DNA of 64,000 bases from NCBI GenBank assembly GCA_900110395.1, contig FODP01000001.1, positions 62,001-126,000 of the forward strand, given 5' to 3'. The notes beneath the pieces are model-generated. The model searched no databases and was not told where the DNA came from. It was given only the letters and a program-made list of their open reading frames with translations. The stretch comes from Rhodospirillales bacterium URHD0017. Its GTDB lineage: Bacteria > Pseudomonadota > Alphaproteobacteria > Reyranellales > Reyranellaceae. Shown one piece after another: positions 55,949-64,000 of the stretch. The position numbers and the translations under genes are program-made. The first letter of the stretch is position 1, and every line of letters starts with the position of its first letter.

Positions 55949-56783
55949 CCTCGACCCCGACAACCGGCCGCTGATCCTCGAAGCGGGCCGGGCCGACCAC
56001 CAGTACTGGATCGATCTGTGGCGCTACCGGGAGCTCTTTTTCATCCTGGCCTGGCGCGACGTGGCGGTGCGCTACAAGCAGACGGTGATCGGAGTCATCT
56101 GGGCCTTCGTGCGACCGTTCATGACCATGGTGGTCTTCACGGTGGTGTTCGGCTCGCTGGCCAAGCTGCCGTCGGAGGGCAGCGCGCCCTACGCGGTCAT
56201 GGTCTTCGCGGGCCTGCTTCCCTGGACGCTGTTCGCCTCGGTGCTGAGCGAGGCCTCGCTCAGCGTGATCGGCAGCGCCAATCTTATCACCAAGGTCTAT
56301 TTCCCGCGGCTCGTCGTGCCGCTGTCGACGATCGTGGTCGCGCTGATCGATTTCCTGGTGAGTCTTGCGATCCTGGCCGGCCTGATGCTGTGGTACGGCC
56401 TGGTGCCGGGGTGGCAGATTCTGCTGCTGCCGCTCTTCGTTCTGCTGGCGCTGCTGGCGGCGATCGGCCCGGCGATCTGGGCAGCCTCGCTGATCGTCAA
56501 GTACCGCGACTTCCGCTTCATCATTCCGTTCGTCACCCAGATCGGCGTCTACGTTTCGCCGGTCGGCTTCTCCAGCAAGGTCGTGCCCGAGCACTGGCAG
56601 ATGCTCTACAGCATCAATCCCATGGTCGGCGTGATCGACGGCTTCCGATGGTGCATCCTGGGCGGCGACAGCCCCATCTACTGGCCGGGTTTCCTCGTCA
56701 GCCTCGTCGTCATCGCGGTCATGCTGGCGTGGGGCGCGCATGCCTTCCGCCGCAGCGAACGCGCCTTCGCCGACATCATCTGA
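55941..56783 (+). CDS. wzm: Polysaccharide ABC exporter permease (Wzm-like)
   Basis: A 280-residue ABC-2 type membrane protein with six predicted helices and the N-terminal signature LFFILAWRDVAVRYKQTVIG typical of polysaccharide/polyol phosphate export permeases (Wzm/KpsM). Pairs with the ATPase gene immediately downstream. Exports lipid-linked polymer across the inner membrane. Start overlaps the preceding glycosyltransferase. Confidence 0.94.
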   Translation: MSSLDPDNRPLILEAGRADHQYWIDLWRYRELFFILAWRDVAVRYKQTVIGVIWAFVRPFMTMVVFTVVFGSLAKLPSEGSAPYAVMVFAGLLPWTLFASVLSEASLSVIGSANLITKVYFPRLVVPLSTIVVALIDFLVSLAILAGLMLWYGLVPGWQILLLPLFVLLALLAAIGPAIWAASLIVKYRDFRFIIPFVTQIGVYVSPVGFSSKVVPEHWQMLYSINPMVGVIDGFRWCILGGDSPIYWPGFLVSLVVIAVMLAWGAHAFRRSERAFADII

Positions 56784-56784
56784 C

Positions 56785-58095
56785 ATGTCCGACGTCGCCA
56801 TTCGCGCCGAGAAACTCGGCAAGAAATTCATCATCGGCCATCGCGCCGAAGTCGGCTCGGTGTTCGTCGACGTCGTGGCGCGTGGCTTTCGCAATGCGTT
56901 GCGCAAGGGCACCGACATGCTGCGCGGCCGCGCCATGGTCGAGGGCGACACGGTCGAGGAGTTCTGGGCGCTGCGCGACGTCGATTTCGAGATCAAGCGC
57001 GGCGAGGTGGTCAGCATCATCGGCCACAACGGCGCGGGCAAGACGACGCTGCTCAAGATCCTGTCGCGCATCACCGAGCCGTCCGAGGGACGGCTCTCGA
57101 TCAAGGGGCGCGTCGCGAGCCTGCTCGAGGTCGGCACCGGTTTCCATCCCGAGCTGACGGGTCGCGAGAACGTGTTCCTGAACGGCGCCATCCTGGGCAT
57201 GACGCGGGCCGAGGTGCGACGACGCTTCGACGAGATCATCGACTTCTCGGGCGTGGAGAAGTTCATCGACACGCCGGTGAAGCGCTATTCGGTCGGCATG
57301 TATGCGCGGCTCGCCTTCGCCGTCGCGGCGCATCTGGAATCCGAGGTGCTGGTGATCGACGAGGTGTTGGCGGTCGGCGACGCCGAGTTCCAGGCGCGCT
57401 GCCTCAACCGCATGTCGGCGGTCGCCGATGCCGGGCGCACCGTGCTGTTCGTCAGCCACAATCTGGCGGCAGTCACCGCGCTCACCAAGCGCGCCATCGT
57501 CTTCCAGTCCGGTCGCGTCTATTTCGACGGCGCCATCGATGAGGCAGTTGCGCACTACGCGACCTCGCTGCGCAAGGTCAAGAACGGCGGCAACTGGGGC
57601 AAAGGCAACACGACGTCGCTGATCTCCGCCATGCTGGTCGATGCCAGCGGCACGCCGACCGACCGCTACGAGCCTGGCACGCCGCTCAGGCTGCGCGTCG
57701 TCCTGGAGACATCGGGGCTGCGCGGCATGTCGCTCGAGCTGGTGCTGCGCGATGAGCACAACCTGCCGATCGGCTTCTATTCGACCAGCGTGTTCAACCA
57801 GGTGTCGCTGCCCGGCAAGCCCGGCCAGTACGAATGCAGCCTGGTGCTGGAGCCGTACTGGTTGGCGTCGGGCGAATATTGCTTCGACCTGATGACTGGT
57901 CTGACCTACGTCGACACCGATCATCGTGTCGACAACGCGCTGCGCTTCTTCGTCGAACGCTGCAGCCCGGACGCCATTCCGTTCAACTTCAGCCAGGGCA
58001 AAGGCAACGGCGCCCTGGCGATGAGGCTGGCCAGTCCCGTCGAGTTCACCGAGCTGCCGGCGGCTGCCCAGGAGCCGAAGCCGGGGCCGGGGTGA
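56785..58095 (+). CDS. wzt: Polysaccharide ABC exporter ATPase with Wzt-type C-terminal domain
   Basis: A 436-residue protein. The ATPase half has Walker A GHNGAGKTTLLK (~84-95), signature YSVGMYARLAFAVAAH (~170) and Walker B VLVIDEVLAVGD (~188). Residues ~285-430 are the Wzt C-terminal glycan-binding domain that recognises the capped chain end. ATG 56785 is one base after the permease stop. Presence of this domain indicates the ABC-dependent export route with chain recognition. Confidence 0.94.
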   Translation: MSDVAIRAEKLGKKFIIGHRAEVGSVFVDVVARGFRNALRKGTDMLRGRAMVEGDTVEEFWALRDVDFEIKRGEVVSIIGHNGAGKTTLLKILSRITEPSEGRLSIKGRVASLLEVGTGFHPELTGRENVFLNGAILGMTRAEVRRRFDEIIDFSGVEKFIDTPVKRYSVGMYARLAFAVAAHLESEVLVIDEVLAVGDAEFQARCLNRMSAVADAGRTVLFVSHNLAAVTALTKRAIVFQSGRVYFDGAIDEAVAHYATSLRKVKNGGNWGKGNTTSLISAMLVDASGTPTDRYEPGTPLRLRVVLETSGLRGMSLELVLRDEHNLPIGFYSTSVFNQVSLPGKPGQYECSLVLEPYWLASGEYCFDLMTGLTYVDTDHRVDNALRFFVERCSPDAIPFNFSQGKGNGALAMRLASPVEFTELPAAAQEPKPGPG

Positions 58096-58105
58096 TCGGC
58101 AGGCG

Positions 58106-59332
58106 ATGGGGCGCGCCGTCTGCATCGTGAGCCCGGGCAACCTGGCCTCCAACCCGCGCGTGCTGAAGGAAGCCGACGCCCTGCACGAGGCGGACTATGC
58201 CGTCACCGCGGTGGTCTGCGACTACACCGAGGCGTTACGCCCGTTCGATGACGAGATCGTGGGCCGGGTACCGTGGAAGGTCGTTCGCGTCGCGCGCCCG
58301 GCGGGCGAGCGGCAGGTGGGTAAGGCGGCGAGGGCCCTCGCCAGGCTTGCGACGAGCCTCGGCATGCGCGTGCCCGTCGCCGTGGCGGCATTGGCCTATG
58401 GGGGGCCGGTCGCGGCGCTGCGCCGGGCAGCGAGCGAGGTTCCGGCCGATCTCTACATTGCCCATTACGTCGCCGGCCTGGCCGCCGCGGCCGACGCCGC
58501 GCGCCGCAGCGGCGCCATGCTGGGGTTCGATGCCGAGGATTACCATGCCGGCGAAGGCACGCCGTTCGACATGAGCATGGTGCGAACCATCGAGAGCGCG
58601 CTGCTGCCGGCATGCCGGCACGTCACGGCCGCGGCGCCGCTGATCGCCAAGGCCTACGCCGCGCAGTGCCGCGTCGAGCCGACGACGGTGCTCAATGTCT
58701 TTTCGCTGGCGATGGCGCCGATGCAAGCGCGCCCGACGGCCGGCCGGGACACCTTCAAGGCCTACTGGTTCTCCCAGACCATCGGTCTCGACCGCGGCCT
58801 GCAATCGTTCATCCTGGCCATGGCGAAGACCAGGACACACGTCACCCTCGATATCCGCGGCGGCAACCGATGGGGACATGGCGAGCAGCTGGTCGAGCTG
58901 GCGCGCGGGCTCGGCATCGGCGATCGAATCAGCCTGCTGCCGATGGCCCGACCTGAAGAAATGGCGAGGCTGGCCGCTGCCTACGACATCGGCCTGTCGC
59001 TCGAGACCGACGTCAGCGAGAACCGCAGGCTCTGCCTGACCAATAAGGTCTTCACCTATCTGCTGGCTGGCGTGCCGGTGCTGCTGAGCGACACGCCGGC
59101 GCAGCGGGCCCTTGCTCCGGACCTGGGCGCGGCCCAGCGGCTGGTCTCGCTCGCCGATCCCGCTGCCATGGCGGCGACGCTCGACGATCTGGCGGGCTCG
59201 CCCGTGGCGCGCGCCGAGGCGTCGGCCAGCGCCTGGAAACTCGGCCGCGAGCGCTACAACTGGGAGGTCGAGAAGGCGGCATTGCTCGGCTCCGTGGCGC
59301 GGGCTTTTGCCTCCAGGCAGGTGACGCCATGA
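58106..59332 (+). CDS. Glycosyltransferase (GT4-like)
   Basis: A 408-residue GT-B fold protein: N-terminal SPGNLASNPRVLKEADALHE, a middle FDAEDYHAGE motif found in several polysaccharide glycosyltransferases, and a C-terminal donor region GLSLETDVSENRRLCLTNKV with YLLAGVPVLLSDTPAQ. Sugar specificity unknown. Overlaps the following methyltransferase gene by 4 bp. Confidence 0.88.
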   Translation: MGRAVCIVSPGNLASNPRVLKEADALHEADYAVTAVVCDYTEALRPFDDEIVGRVPWKVVRVARPAGERQVGKAARALARLATSLGMRVPVAVAALAYGGPVAALRRAASEVPADLYIAHYVAGLAAAADAARRSGAMLGFDAEDYHAGEGTPFDMSMVRTIESALLPACRHVTAAAPLIAKAYAAQCRVEPTTVLNVFSLAMAPMQARPTAGRDTFKAYWFSQTIGLDRGLQSFILAMAKTRTHVTLDIRGGNRWGHGEQLVELARGLGIGDRISLLPMARPEEMARLAAAYDIGLSLETDVSENRRLCLTNKVFTYLLAGVPVLLSDTPAQRALAPDLGAAQRLVSLADPAAMAATLDDLAGSPVARAEASASAWKLGRERYNWEVEKAALLGSVARAFASRQVTP

Positions 59333-60063
59333 CGACGCTGAAGCAGCGCCTGGGCGCCTGGCTGGTCCCGCGACTGCCGGTCAATCCGTGGGTGTTCCGC
59401 ACCTTTCGTGTCGAGCTGAACGCGATGACGGTGCGTTTGCTGAACCACATCCTTCCCGGCCGCATTGCGCAACAGCGCGCCTTGCGACAGCGGACCGGCG
59501 TGCTGGTCAATGTCGGCTGCGGCCCGTTCGGACAGGATGGCTGGGTCAATCTCGATCTCTTCCCGGCGCCGGGCGTGACGATGCGCGTCGATTGCCGCCG
59601 CGGCCTGCCGCTTGGCGACGGGGCGGCGCGCGGCATCCATGTCGAGCACTACTTCGAGCATCTCGAGCCCACGACCGAGCGGCCGCGCTTCCTCGCCGAA
59701 TGCCGGCGCTGCCTGGAGCCCGGTGGCGTGCTGCGCATCATCGTTCCGGACATGCGCAAGTACGTCGAAGCCTACCTCGCTGACGACTGGACGATGCTGA
59801 ACGCGATCGGCTGCGGCGGCGAGCTGCCGCAATCCGCATTCGCCACCAAGATGGAGGCGCTGAACCACGTCTTCGTGCAGGACGGCGAGCACTATGGTGG
59901 CTTCGACGCCGAGTACCTGCGCCGTACGCTCGAGCAGGCAGGCTTTGTCGACATCGTGCAGGTCGGCTGGCGCGAGGGCCGTTTCCCGGAGGGGCCGATC
60001 GACCGCGAGCAGCATCGGTCTTACTCGCTGTTCATGGAGGCGCGTCGCCGATGCGCATCCTGA
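59329..60063 (+). CDS. SAM-dependent methyltransferase of the polysaccharide cluster
   Basis: A 244-residue methyltransferase: motif I VNVGCGPFGQDGWVNLDLF (~60-78), then HVEHYFEHLEP and LEPGGVLRIIVPD (motif III-like). It may cap or decorate the glycan; a terminal methyl group would fit the Wzt recognition mode, but this is inference. Overlaps both neighbours. Confidence 0.87.
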   Translation: MTTLKQRLGAWLVPRLPVNPWVFRTFRVELNAMTVRLLNHILPGRIAQQRALRQRTGVLVNVGCGPFGQDGWVNLDLFPAPGVTMRVDCRRGLPLGDGAARGIHVEHYFEHLEPTTERPRFLAECRRCLEPGGVLRIIVPDMRKYVEAYLADDWTMLNAIGCGGELPQSAFATKMEALNHVFVQDGEHYGGFDAEYLRRTLEQAGFVDIVQVGWREGRFPEGPIDREQHRSYSLFMEARRRCAS

Positions 60064-61100
60064 TCACCGCCGATCCGGAGATCGAGGTGCCGCCCAGGCT
60101 CTACGGCGGCATCGAGCGCATCGTCGACGGCCTGGTGCGCCGGCTGCGTGCGCTCGGCCACCAGGTCTGCCTGGTTGCCAAGCCGGGCTCGCAATGTGAA
60201 GCCGATGCCTTTCATGCCTGGCCGGGCGCCAGCTCGCTGTCGCGCACGGATACAATCGCCAACACCTGGGCGCTGTGGAAAGCGGTGCGCGCCTTCAGGC
60301 CGGACGTGATCCACAGCTTCTCGCGGCTTGCTTACCTGGCGCCGCTGCTGCGCGGCTCGATTCCGATCGTCATGAGCTTCCAGCGCGATCCGACGATGCG
60401 CACCGTGGGCCTGGCCGTGAAGCTCGCCGCACCGGACGTGCTGCGTTTCACGGGCTGCAGCGATTATATCGCCGCCGTCGGCCGGCGCGCCGGCGGCGAT
60501 TGGCAGGGCATTGCCAATTTCTTCGAGATCGATGCGCTGAAGTTCAGCCCAGCCGTTGCGGCCGACGCACCGCTCTGCTTCCTGAGCCGTGTCGAGAGCA
60601 TCAAGGGCGCGCATTGGGCGATCGAGATCGCCCGTCGCACGGGGCATCGATTGGTCATCGCCGGCAATCACGCCGAGTTCGGCCACGAGGGCGACTACTG
60701 GCGGAACGAGATCGAGCCCTGGATCGGTCGCGATGGCATCGAGTATGTCGGCGCGGTCGACGACGCGCAGAAGAACAAGGTGCTGGGCGAGGCTCGCGCC
60801 ATGGTCGTGCCCATCCAGTGGAACGAGCCGTTCGGCATCGTCTTTGCCGAGGCCCTGGCCTGCGGCACGCCCGTGATTTCCTGTCCGCGCGGCTCGCTGC
60901 CGGAGATCGTGCGCCAGGGCGTCGACGGATTCCTGATCAAGTCGATCGAGGAAGGGTGCGAAGCGGTGGGCAAGCTCGCCACCATCGACCGCGCCGGCTG
61001 CCGGCGTCGCGCCGAGCAGGAATACGCGCCCGACGTCGTGGTCCAGCGCTACCACGATCTCTACGAGCGGGCGCGAGCGGCGCTGGCGGCGCGACGATGA
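60051..61100 (+). CDS. Glycosyltransferase family 4
   Basis: A 349-residue GT-B enzyme: N-terminal VPPRLYGGIERIVDGLVRRL, acceptor-side RVESIKGAHWAIEIA, donor site IQWNEPFGIVFAEALACGTP and PEIVRQGVDGFL. Overlaps the methyltransferase by 13 bp and the next glycosyltransferase by 4 bp. Confidence 0.92.
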   Translation: MRILITADPEIEVPPRLYGGIERIVDGLVRRLRALGHQVCLVAKPGSQCEADAFHAWPGASSLSRTDTIANTWALWKAVRAFRPDVIHSFSRLAYLAPLLRGSIPIVMSFQRDPTMRTVGLAVKLAAPDVLRFTGCSDYIAAVGRRAGGDWQGIANFFEIDALKFSPAVAADAPLCFLSRVESIKGAHWAIEIARRTGHRLVIAGNHAEFGHEGDYWRNEIEPWIGRDGIEYVGAVDDAQKNKVLGEARAMVVPIQWNEPFGIVFAEALACGTPVISCPRGSLPEIVRQGVDGFLIKSIEEGCEAVGKLATIDRAGCRRRAEQEYAPDVVVQRYHDLYERARAALAARR

Positions 61101-62392
61101 AGCGGGTCGCCCTGGTCAGCGGCCATTTCGCGCCCAGCAATCTCGTGGGCGCGCACCGTGCGCGCCTGTGGTCGCGCTACCTGCCGGAGTTCGGCTGGGA
61201 GCCGATCGTCGTCACCGGTGATCCCGCGCGCTACGAGGAACGGCCCGATCCCGACCTCGAGCGGCTGGTGGCGCCCGGCCTTCGGGTGATCCATGCGCCG
61301 ACGCTGCCGACCCGTCCGGTCCGCTTGGTCGGCGACATCGGCGTGCGCGCCTTCTGGGGCTGCTATCGCGTGCTAGCCGACCTTGCGGTCCGGCGCGAGA
61401 TCGACTTCGTGCTGGTGACCATCCCGTCGAACTTCCTGGCGCCGGTTGGCCGGCTGGTCCATCGCCGCCACGGCGTGCCCTTCGGCATCGACTACCAGGA
61501 CCCGTGGGTCAACCGCTGGCCCGGCGTCGACGTGCCGCTGAGCCGCGCCTGGGGGTCGTACCATCTGGCGGCGATCCTCGAGCCGTGGTCGGTGCGCGGC
61601 GCGAGCCTGATCACGGGCATGGCGCCGGGCTACACGGCCGGCATGCTCGAGCGCAATTCCGAGGTCGCCAAGCATGCGGTGATCGCCTACATGCCCATGG
61701 GCATCGCTCCGGAAGACTACAAGCTCGTGCGCGAGCTCGATCGCCCACCCTTCCTGTTCCAGCCGGGCGATGGCCGCTTCCACGTGATCTATGCCGGCGC
61801 GCTGTTGCCGGCGGGCCTCTCGGTGCTCGATTGCTTCCTGGCCGGCCTGCGCGAGCTGAAGGCGCGATCGCCCGATGTCGCCGGCCGGCTAAAAGTTCAT
61901 TTCGTCGGCACTGGCCGCTCGCCGGACGATCCGCAGGGTCACCAGGTGAGGCCACGGGCCGAGCGGATGGGCGTCGACGACATGGTCGACGAGCATCCGC
62001 AACGCATCGGCTATGTCGACGCCCTCAATCACCTGACCAGGAGCAATGCCGTCCTGGTGTTGGGCTCGACCGAGGCGCACTACACGCCTTCGAAGGTGTT
62101 CCAGGCCATGCTGTCGCGGCGGCCGGTCTTCGCCATGTTGCACAAGGACAGCACGGCGGTGGATATGATCCGCTCGATGCACGCAGGCAGCGTCGTCACC
62201 TTGACCGCGACGGTGCTGCCCGGCGCCGGCGAGGTGGCCGACGCGCTGCAATCGTTCATGGCTGATACGACCCACGACGCCGATGCGGTCGACCGCACGG
62301 CGTTCGATGCCTACTCGGCCCGCGGCTCGACGCGCGCGCTCGCCGCCGCGCTCGATCTCGCCTGCGAGCGGGCGGGCGCGGGGCGGGGCTGA
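61097..62392 (+). CDS. Glycosyltransferase-like protein, divergent GT-B
   Basis: A 431-residue protein. The N-terminus VSGHFAPSNLVGAHRARLWS and the segment DYQDPWVNRWP resemble GT4-like enzymes that start with PPSxxxxxRxxxxAR-type loops. The C-terminal half contains YAGALLPAG, FVGTGRSPDD and SNAVLVLGSTEAHYTPSKVF. Sugar specificity unknown. Confidence 0.85.
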   Translation: MKRVALVSGHFAPSNLVGAHRARLWSRYLPEFGWEPIVVTGDPARYEERPDPDLERLVAPGLRVIHAPTLPTRPVRLVGDIGVRAFWGCYRVLADLAVRREIDFVLVTIPSNFLAPVGRLVHRRHGVPFGIDYQDPWVNRWPGVDVPLSRAWGSYHLAAILEPWSVRGASLITGMAPGYTAGMLERNSEVAKHAVIAYMPMGIAPEDYKLVRELDRPPFLFQPGDGRFHVIYAGALLPAGLSVLDCFLAGLRELKARSPDVAGRLKVHFVGTGRSPDDPQGHQVRPRAERMGVDDMVDEHPQRIGYVDALNHLTRSNAVLVLGSTEAHYTPSKVFQAMLSRRPVFAMLHKDSTAVDMIRSMHAGSVVTLTATVLPGAGEVADALQSFMADTTHDADAVDRTAFDAYSARGSTRALAAALDLACERAGAGRG

Positions 62393-62393
62393 C

Positions 62394-63539
62394 ATGGCCA
62401 AGCGCATCGGCTTCCTGATCAGCCATCCGATCCAGTACTACGCGCCGATCTTCCGCGAGCTCGCCAAGCGCTGCGATCTCACGGTGTTCTTCGCCCATCG
62501 GCAGACCGCCGAGCAGCAGGCGCGCGCCGGCTTCGGCGTGGCCTTCGACTGGGACATCGACCTTCTGTCAGGTTACGACAGCCGCTTTCTCACCAATGTC
62601 GCGCGGCAGCCGTCGACCGACCGCTTCGCCGGTTGCGACACGCCGGGCATCGCCGAGGAGATCGCGCGCGGCGGCTTCGACGCCTTCATCGTGCCGGGCT
62701 GGGCGCTGCGCTCCTACTGGCAGGCCGTCCGGGCATGCCGGCGCCGCGGCGTGCCGGTGCTGGTGCGTGGCGATTCGCAGCTCGGCGGCCAGCGCAACAA
62801 CGCAATCCGCATCGCCAAGGCGTTGGCGTTCTCGCAGCTGCTGCGCCGCTTCGACGGCTTCCTCTATGTCGGACAGAGGAACCGCGAGTATCTGCTGCAC
62901 TACGGCGTCCCGGCCGAGCGCCTGTTCTTCTCGCCGCATTGCGTCGACAACGACGCCTTTGCCGCCGCCAGCAGCGGCATCCGCCGGCCGGAAGGCCGCC
63001 GTCGCGTGCTGTTCGTCGGCAAGCTGATCGGCCGCAAGCATCCCGCCGACCTGCTGCACGCTGTCGCACGGCTGCGCGACAAATCCCTACAAATTGCATT
63101 CGCCGGCGCGGGTGAGCTGGAATCCGAGCTACGCAAAATTGCAGCGGCGTCATCGGTTGATGCCGATTTCATGGGCTTCGTGAATCAAAGCGAACTGCCA
63201 GCGGTCTACGCTTCCGCCGACCTTCTGGTGTTGCCATCGGACGGCCAGGAGACGTGGGGATTGGTCGTCAACGAGGCGATGGCATGCGGGGTCCCTGCAG
63301 TTGTTTCCGATGTCGTCGGCTGCGGACCGGACCTCATCGAGGCCGGACGGACCGGTGAGATGTTTGCCTTCGGCGACACGGCGCCGCTTGCCGCCGCCAT
63401 CAGGAACGTCCTGTCGTTCGATCCCGAGCAGACGCGCCGCCACCTTGCCGCAAAGATGGCGGTCTACTCGCCCGCGCGGGCAGCGGGAGCCGTCGTCGAC
63501 GCGGCGACTACTCTTGCTGCCAACGGTCGGCTACAATGA
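62394..63539 (+). CDS. Glycosyltransferase family 4
   Basis: A 381-residue GT-B enzyme: N-terminal ISHPIQYYAPIFRELAKRC, mid VGKLIGRKHPADLLHAVARL, donor site LPSDGQETWGLVVNEAMACG and PDLIEAGRTG. The ISHPIQY(Y/F) start is typical of a glycosyltransferase group found in exopolysaccharide clusters. Starts 1 bp after the previous stop. Confidence 0.92.
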   Translation: MAKRIGFLISHPIQYYAPIFRELAKRCDLTVFFAHRQTAEQQARAGFGVAFDWDIDLLSGYDSRFLTNVARQPSTDRFAGCDTPGIAEEIARGGFDAFIVPGWALRSYWQAVRACRRRGVPVLVRGDSQLGGQRNNAIRIAKALAFSQLLRRFDGFLYVGQRNREYLLHYGVPAERLFFSPHCVDNDAFAAASSGIRRPEGRRRVLFVGKLIGRKHPADLLHAVARLRDKSLQIAFAGAGELESELRKIAAASSVDADFMGFVNQSELPAVYASADLLVLPSDGQETWGLVVNEAMACGVPAVVSDVVGCGPDLIEAGRTGEMFAFGDTAPLAAAIRNVLSFDPEQTRRHLAAKMAVYSPARAAGAVVDAATTLAANGRLQ

Positions 63540-63585
63540 CCAGGCTTTCAGCCGGACACGCGATTCGACACGCCATCTCAGGACG

Positions 63586-64000
63586 ATGAATTACCGTCAA
63601 TTGCCCCTCGCGGTTCGGACGGCTCCGGTATCCGTGCTGGACCTCAACAGCCTGAAACGCGCGTTTTTCTACATCGCGATCGCGCTGATGTTCATCGCGC
63701 CGTTCTCGCCGGATCCGCTGGCGCTGGCCGTCGGTGCCGTGGTGCCGTGGGTGATCCTGCAGATCATCGCCCGGCCCGGCATGCCGGCCTCTGTCGCCTA
63801 TCTCTTCATCTGGCAATGGCTGCAGACCTTCACCCGTGTCCTGCAGTCCATGGTCGACAACGAATCGATGGCCGCCGGCCTCTACGGACCGAACGTGGCG
63901 CGTGCCTACTGGTACATGCTGGCCGGCCTGGTGGCGATGGCGCTGGCCATGCGCATGGTGCTGGGCAACCTCAAGCCACCGACCGCCCAGGATCGCCGGG
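63586..64000 (+). CDS. Membrane protein, 5' part (3' end outside window)
   Basis: The frame from ATG 63586 is open to the window edge (138 codons). Basic N-terminus, then hydrophobic segments at about residues 26-50, 51-62, 68-80 and 110-128, with an extracytoplasmic-type loop of QSMVDNESMAAGLYGPNVAR between. Probable polysaccharide polymerase-like or other polytopic membrane protein, given its place 46 bp after the last glycosyltransferase. The family cannot be assigned from this fragment. Confidence 0.7.
   Translation, partial: MNYRQLPLAVRTAPVSVLDLNSLKRAFFYIAIALMFIAPFSPDPLALAVGAVVPWVILQIIARPGMPASVAYLFIWQWLQTFTRVLQSMVDNESMAAGLYGPNVARAYWYMLAGLVAMALAMRMVLGNLKPPTAQDRR

Overview
The window is a gene-dense stretch of high-GC DNA with alphaproteobacterial gene content. 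The evidence is a Caulobacter-type Cpa/Tad pilus locus, a PhyR-NepR-EcfG general stress response (GSR) module, a short phosphatidylserine decarboxylase next to PssA, a eukaryotic-type dimeric NADP-isocitrate dehydrogenase, and EgtB/EgtD for ergothioneine. The genus cannot be fixed from sequence alone. No tRNA, rRNA, CRISPR array, insertion sequence or prophage was seen.

Layout. 1-1157: 3' end of a surface or secreted protein built of tryptophan-rich repeats. 1179-5347 (minus): a DUF429 protein and two non-homologous NADP-isocitrate dehydrogenases in tandem. 5548-9543: a LOG-family hydrolase, a LysM protein, then psd, pssA and a second CDP-alcohol phosphotransferase. 9671-22215: a complete Tad/Cpa pilus locus (flp, cpaA-F, tadB, tadC, two pseudopilin/TadG-like proteins, a TadD-like TPR lipoprotein), followed by a secreted protein of unknown function. 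22823-23983: an SDR oxidoreductase between two sets of palindromes. 24002-36308: the stress-response region, with NepR, two ECF sigma factors, PhyR, a HisKA_2-type kinase, a hybrid kinase, two CsbD proteins and many small membrane or lipoproteins. 36305-39481: ergothioneine genes egtB-egtD, divergent from an ATP-grasp-like gene of unknown function. 39671-49203: a metabolic and hydrolase neighbourhood (metal-dependent amidohydrolase, YcaQ-like wHTH protein, degenerate trypsin-like protein, enolase-superfamily enzyme, amidase, single-domain response regulator, DUF2161 protein, methyltransferase, transglutaminase). 49315-64000: a surface polysaccharide cluster with a Wzy_C-type ligase/polymerase, an initiating phosphoglycosyltransferase, an asparagine synthase, five glycosyltransferases, a Wzm/Wzt ABC exporter, a methyltransferase and a truncated membrane protein at the edge.

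The most notable observation is a set of eight sites matching G(G/C)AAC-N16/17-CGTT. Each lies 28-50 nt upstream of a small gene in the 24-36 kb region. GGAAC-N16/17-CGTT is the known promoter signature of the alphaproteobacterial GSR sigma factor EcfG, so the window appears to hold both the regulators (PhyR, NepR, two EcfG-like sigmas, kinases) and a clustered local regulon of mostly uncharacterised small envelope proteins. Three sites carry GCAAC instead of GGAAC, which may relate to the presence of two sigma factors; that link is inference.

Limits: all calls rest on reading translated sequence and motifs, with no database search. Start codons are choices based on ribosome-binding sites, overlaps and family lengths.
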